DNA from: Prochlorococcus sp. AG-409-D14
GTDB lineage: Bacteria; Cyanobacteriota; Cyanobacteriia; PCC-6307; Cyanobiaceae
DNA length: 64,000 nt
Reading direction: 5' to 3'
NCBI GenBank assembly: GCA_003215895.1
Contig: QCJR01000001.1
Span: forward strand, 123,155 to 187,154
Made by a program: the position numbers and the translations under genes. The notes below the pieces were generated by a model. It saw nothing but the letters and a program-made list of their open reading frames with translations. It ran no database searches and was not told the origin of the DNA. Numbering within the stretch: position 1 is the first letter of the stretch; each line of letters opens with the position of its first letter. Shown here one piece after another: positions 60,675-64,000 of this stretch.

Positions 60675-63276
60675 ATGCTAAAAGATTACTTATCACATGT
60701 TGCAGAAAGAGAAGCGTTGGGGATCCCTCCACTTCCTTTAGATGCAAAACAGACTCAAGTTTTAACAAAGTTATTAGAAAAACCAGATCAAGATATCGAT
60801 CAAAACTTCTTACTTGATCTTCTTGTTAATCGAATTCCTCCCGGAGTTGATCAAGCCTCATATGTCAAAGCGACTTGGCTTAGCTCAATTGCTCAAGAAG
60901 AATCAAAAAGTCCTTTAGTAAATCCTCTAAAAGCAACTGAGCTTTTGGGTACAATGATTGGCGGATATAATGTAGCAGCGTTAATTGACATACTAAAATC
61001 TAATAATAAAGAATTAGCAACATCAGCCTGTCATGCACTAAGTAATACCCTTTTAGTTTATGATGCTTTAAACGATATTTTAGAATTAGCAAAAACTAAT
61101 ATTTATGCAGAAAAAGTTATTAATAGCTGGTCAAATGGAGAATGGTTCACTAATAAACAACCCTTAGCTCAAGAAATAACAGTAACAGTATTTAAAGTTG
61201 CAGGAGAAACAAATACAGACGACCTCTCTCCAGCAACTCATGCCACAACAAGACCAGATATTCCTTTACATGCTCTAGCGATGCTAGAGACTCGAGATCC
61301 AAATGGTTTAAGCACTATTGAAGAATTAAAAAAGAAAGGATATCCAATCGCATATGTTGGCGATGTGGTTGGAACTGGAAGCTCTAGAAAGTCAGCAATT
61401 AACTCAGTCCTTTGGCATACAGGACAAGACATACCTTACGTGCCAAATAAAAGAGGGAGTGGGGTTGTAATAGGAGGCAAAATTGCTCCTATTTTCTTTA
61501 ATACTGCTGAAGATTCAGGTGCACTGCCAATTGAATGCGATGTAAGCAATCTCAAAACAGGTGATGTAATTACTATTTTTCCTTACAAAGGAGAAGTGAG
61601 AAGAAGTAAAAATGAGACAAACAGTGGAGAACTTCTATCAAAATTTGTCTTAAAACCACAAACTATTACTGATGAAGTAAGAGCAGGTGGTCGAATTCCT
61701 TTAATGATTGGAAGAGCTTTGACAGACAAAGTTAGAACAAAATTAAAACTTCCTCCCTCTACTCTTTTTATTCGTCCTGGTCAGCCACCTGCATCAAAAT
61801 ATGGGTTTACACAAGCTCAGAAAATAGTTGGAAAAGCTTGCGGTTTAGAAGGCGTGCTCCCTGGTGCAAGTTGTGAACCAATAATGACAACAGTAGGTAG
61901 TCAAGATACTACTGGTCCGATGACTAGGGATGAAATGAAAGAATTAGCGTGTTTAGGATTTTCTGCTGATTTAGTTATGCAGAGTTTCTGTCATACGGCA
62001 GCATATCCCAAGCCTGTTGATATCAAAACTCAAAAAGAACTCCCTGATTTTTTTGCTGAGAGAGGAGGAATAGCATTAAAACCCGGTGATGGAATTATTC
62101 ACAGTTGGCTAAACAGAATGCTTTTGCCGGACACTGTAGGGACAGGTGGCGATAGTCATACAAGATTCCCTTTGGGCATCTCATTTCCAGGAGGTTCGGG
62201 AGTTGTGGCATTTGCAGCAGCCATTGGTTCCATGCCTTTAGATATGCCGGAGTCAGTTCGTGTTCGTTTTAAAGGGTCTTTACAAACTGGCGTCACTTTA
62301 AGAGATGTAGTTAATGCCATTCCGTGGATGGCCATACAACAAGGTCTTCTAACCGTCGCAAAAGCAAACAAAGTTAATGTTTTCAATGGAAAGATATTAG
62401 AAATTGAAGGTCTACCAAACCTAAAATTAGAACAAGCCTTTGAGTTAACTGATGCAAGTGCTGAAAGATCTTGTGCTGGATGTACTATTCAACTGTCTGA
62501 ATCAACAATCAGTGAATATTTAAAAAGCAATATTGTTTTACTTAAAAATATGATTGCTAGGGGATATAAAGACGCACGAACAATAAGTAGAAGAATTAAC
62601 GAAATGGAAGATTGGTTAAAAAAAACCAAATTTACTATCAGCCGACTCAAATGCTCAATACTCAGAAACCATCGAAATAGACTTGAATGAACTCAAAGAA
62701 CCTGTTTTAGCTTGTCCTAATGATCCTGATAACGTCAAACTTTTAAGCGAAGTCGCAGGCACTCCCATTCAAGAGGTTTTTATTGGTTCGTGTATGACTA
62801 ATATTGGTCATTATCGAGCCGCTGCAAAAATTCTCGAAGGAGAGGGGAAGATATCAGCTCGATTATGGGTATGTCCACCAACACGAATGGACGAAGAAAT
62901 TTTGAAAAAAGAAGGATACTACGAAATTTTTGAAAAGGCCGGTAGCCGAATGGAAATGCCTGGTTGTTCTCTATGCATGGGCAATCAAGCACGTGTAGAA
63001 GATAATTCAACTGTTTTCTCAACAAGTACAAGAAATTTCAACAACAGATTAGGGAAAGGAGCTCAAGTGTTCTTAGGAAGTGCAGAATTGGCTGCTGTTT
63101 GCGCTTTGTTAGGTCATATCCCTACAACTGATGAATATCTTGCAATAGCTTCCAAAAAAGTTACACCAATAACTGACGAAATCTACAGATACTTAAACTT
63201 TAATGAAATACCAAACTTTATCGAAGATGGTCGTGTAATAACAAAAGAAGAAGAAGCTTCTATTTTACAAACCTAA
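60675..63276 (+). pseudogene. acnB: Aconitate hydratase B, interrupted by a frameshift at an A8 tract
   Basis: Citrate-isocitrate isomerase of the TCA cycle. The first frame (60675-62690) encodes the N-terminal HEAT-like domain, the swivel domain and most of the catalytic body, then leaves the family after MEDWLKK. The frame changes at the eight-A tract 62618-62625. With seven As the protein would read [20 protein letters not shown] and join in frame to the second part (stop at 63274-63276), giving 866 residues against 865 in E. coli. All three [4Fe-4S] ligands, in GSCMTN and [10 protein letters not shown], lie past the shift. It may be an assembly error, slippage-rescued, or a true lesion; I cannot tell from sequence alone. 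Confidence 0.9.
62618..62625 (+). other. A8 slippery tract at the acnB frame change
   Basis: Eight consecutive As; the alternative frame requires seven. Homopolymers of this kind are sites of RNA-polymerase slippage and of sequencing error alike. An A8 tract also lies in the downstream ClC gene (63318-63325), where it is in frame. Confidence 0.85.
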
Positions 63277-63286
63277 ATTGAGTTAA

Positions 63287-64000
63287 ATGATCAAAAGTAA
63301 AAGTAAAATTCCAATACAAAAAAAATCAACTCAAAGCATAAAAAGACTTCTTCAGAGGAAATGGCTAAATGTAATTATTGCTCTCATACTTACAGGTTTA
63401 GGAGCAGCATTAACGGGAATATTATTTAAAACTGGCATTCATGCATTAGAAGATTATCGATCAAATCTTCTTGCCTCGATGCCTAGATGGATAGTTTTAC
63501 CAATACTAGGAGCATTAGGAGGCTTGGTTTCTGGATCGCTCATTCAAAATTTTGCCCCTGCAGCAAAAGGAGCGGGCGTAAGTCACATCATTGCTTTCCT
63601 TCGCCATAAGCCAGTCCCAATGGGATTAAGAGTTGGAATAGTAAAACTGTTTGCTGGAATTATTGCTATTGGAAGTGGATTTCCTCTAGGCCCAGAAGGC
63701 CCAGCAGTACAAATGGGAGGATCTGTTGCCTGGAAAATGGCAAAATGGCTGAAAGCCCCTATTTCATTTCGCAGAGTCATAGTTGCAGCAGGCGGAGGAG
63801 CTGGAATAGCAGCAATTTTTAGTGCACCTATTGGAGGCTTTATCTATGCAATTGAAGAACTTCTAAATTCAGCCAGACCAGTGGTCCTCTTACTAGTAGT
63901 AATAACAACTTTCTGGGCTGATAGTTGCGCTGATATTTTGCAAGCGATTGGATTAGATCAAAAAGCTGGTGGATTTGTTAATAATTTAGGTTTTCAAGTA
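63287..64000 (+). CDS. ClC-type chloride channel/transporter, N-terminal part
   Basis: The first 238 residues of a gene running off the right edge. A Lys-rich N-terminus precedes helices at about 29-52. GSGFPLGPEGPAVQMGGS carries the ClC selectivity stretch with the gating glutamate in GPEGP. Then comes AAGGGAGIAAIFSAPIGGFI with the inner-pore residues. These motifs are the hallmark of ClC proteins. Whether it is a channel or a proton-chloride exchanger, and whether cytoplasmic CBS domains follow, is outside the window. ATG start, ten bases after acnB. Confidence 0.9.
   Translation, partial: MIKSKSKIPIQKKSTQSIKRLLQRKWLNVIIALILTGLGAALTGILFKTGIHALEDYRSNLLASMPRWIVLPILGALGGLVSGSLIQNFAPAAKGAGVSHIIAFLRHKPVPMGLRVGIVKLFAGIIAIGSGFPLGPEGPAVQMGGSVAWKMAKWLKAPISFRRVIVAAGGGAGIAAIFSAPIGGFIYAIEELLNSARPVVLLLVVITTFWADSCADILQAIGLDQKAGGFVNNLGFQV

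Overview
The window reads as a chromosomal segment of a marine picocyanobacterium, most likely Prochlorococcus and, by inference, a nitrite-using low-light lineage. The reasons are low G+C with A/T-ending codons, tightly packed genes, sulfolipid genes (sqdB, sqdX), an acyl-lipid desaturase, a Psb34-like thylakoid protein, a phytol-kinase-like gene and ferredoxin-type nitrite reductase. No phage, transposon, CRISPR or rRNA was seen. There is one tRNA (Val-UAC). No gap between genes exceeds about 220 bases.

Layout. 1-2179: start of RNase J, then dapA and asd for lysine synthesis, all on the minus strand. 2333-7762: the tig-clpP-clpX-dnaX block on the plus strand. 7777-10692: two envelope genes, a membrane glycosyltransferase and a SpoIID-like protein. 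10786-15574: rpmI, rplT, a TPR protein, thiG, a 55-residue Psb34-like gene, sqdB and sqdX. 15578-21411: a minus-strand run holding gcvP, gcvH, a PLP lyase-like gene and a HTH-like gene. 21491-26997: desC, rplI, dnaB, mnmG and chorismate lyase. 27002-35647: small conserved genes, SprT-like, ligA, a DedA/TVP38 membrane protein, valS and a HesB-like protein. After tRNA-Val come mazG, speE-speB, a Cys-rich small gene, gcvT, aspS and the array pyrG-queE-queC-pabB-pabC. 47170-53607 is the nitrite block: siroheme genes (cobA and a CbiX/SirB-like gene), a perfect NtcA-type box, nirA, a focA-type transporter, a strong hairpin, then a HEAT-repeat gene and a TrpD-like gene. 53627-64000: GNAT, MFS, ppk, a group 2 sigma factor, phytol kinase, DAHP synthase, acnB (frameshifted) and the start of a ClC channel.

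How the genes work together. The nitrite block is the clearest accessory module: uptake (focA), reduction (nirA), the siroheme cofactor (cobA plus the chelatase) and two likely helper proteins, with an NtcA site pointing to control by nitrogen status. Glycine cleavage is split between gcvP-gcvH and a distant gcvT. Chorismate feeds three routes in the window: DAHP synthase at the top, chorismate lyase for the plastoquinone head group, and pabB/pabC for folate.

The most notable anomaly is acnB. An eight-A tract puts the last quarter of the gene, which holds all three iron-sulfur ligands, in another frame. I did not find a clearly new multi-gene system. The best leads are the acnB frameshift, the nirA-linked HEAT/TrpD-like pair, and an Arg-rich small gene antisense to the apparent N-terminus of the chelatase.
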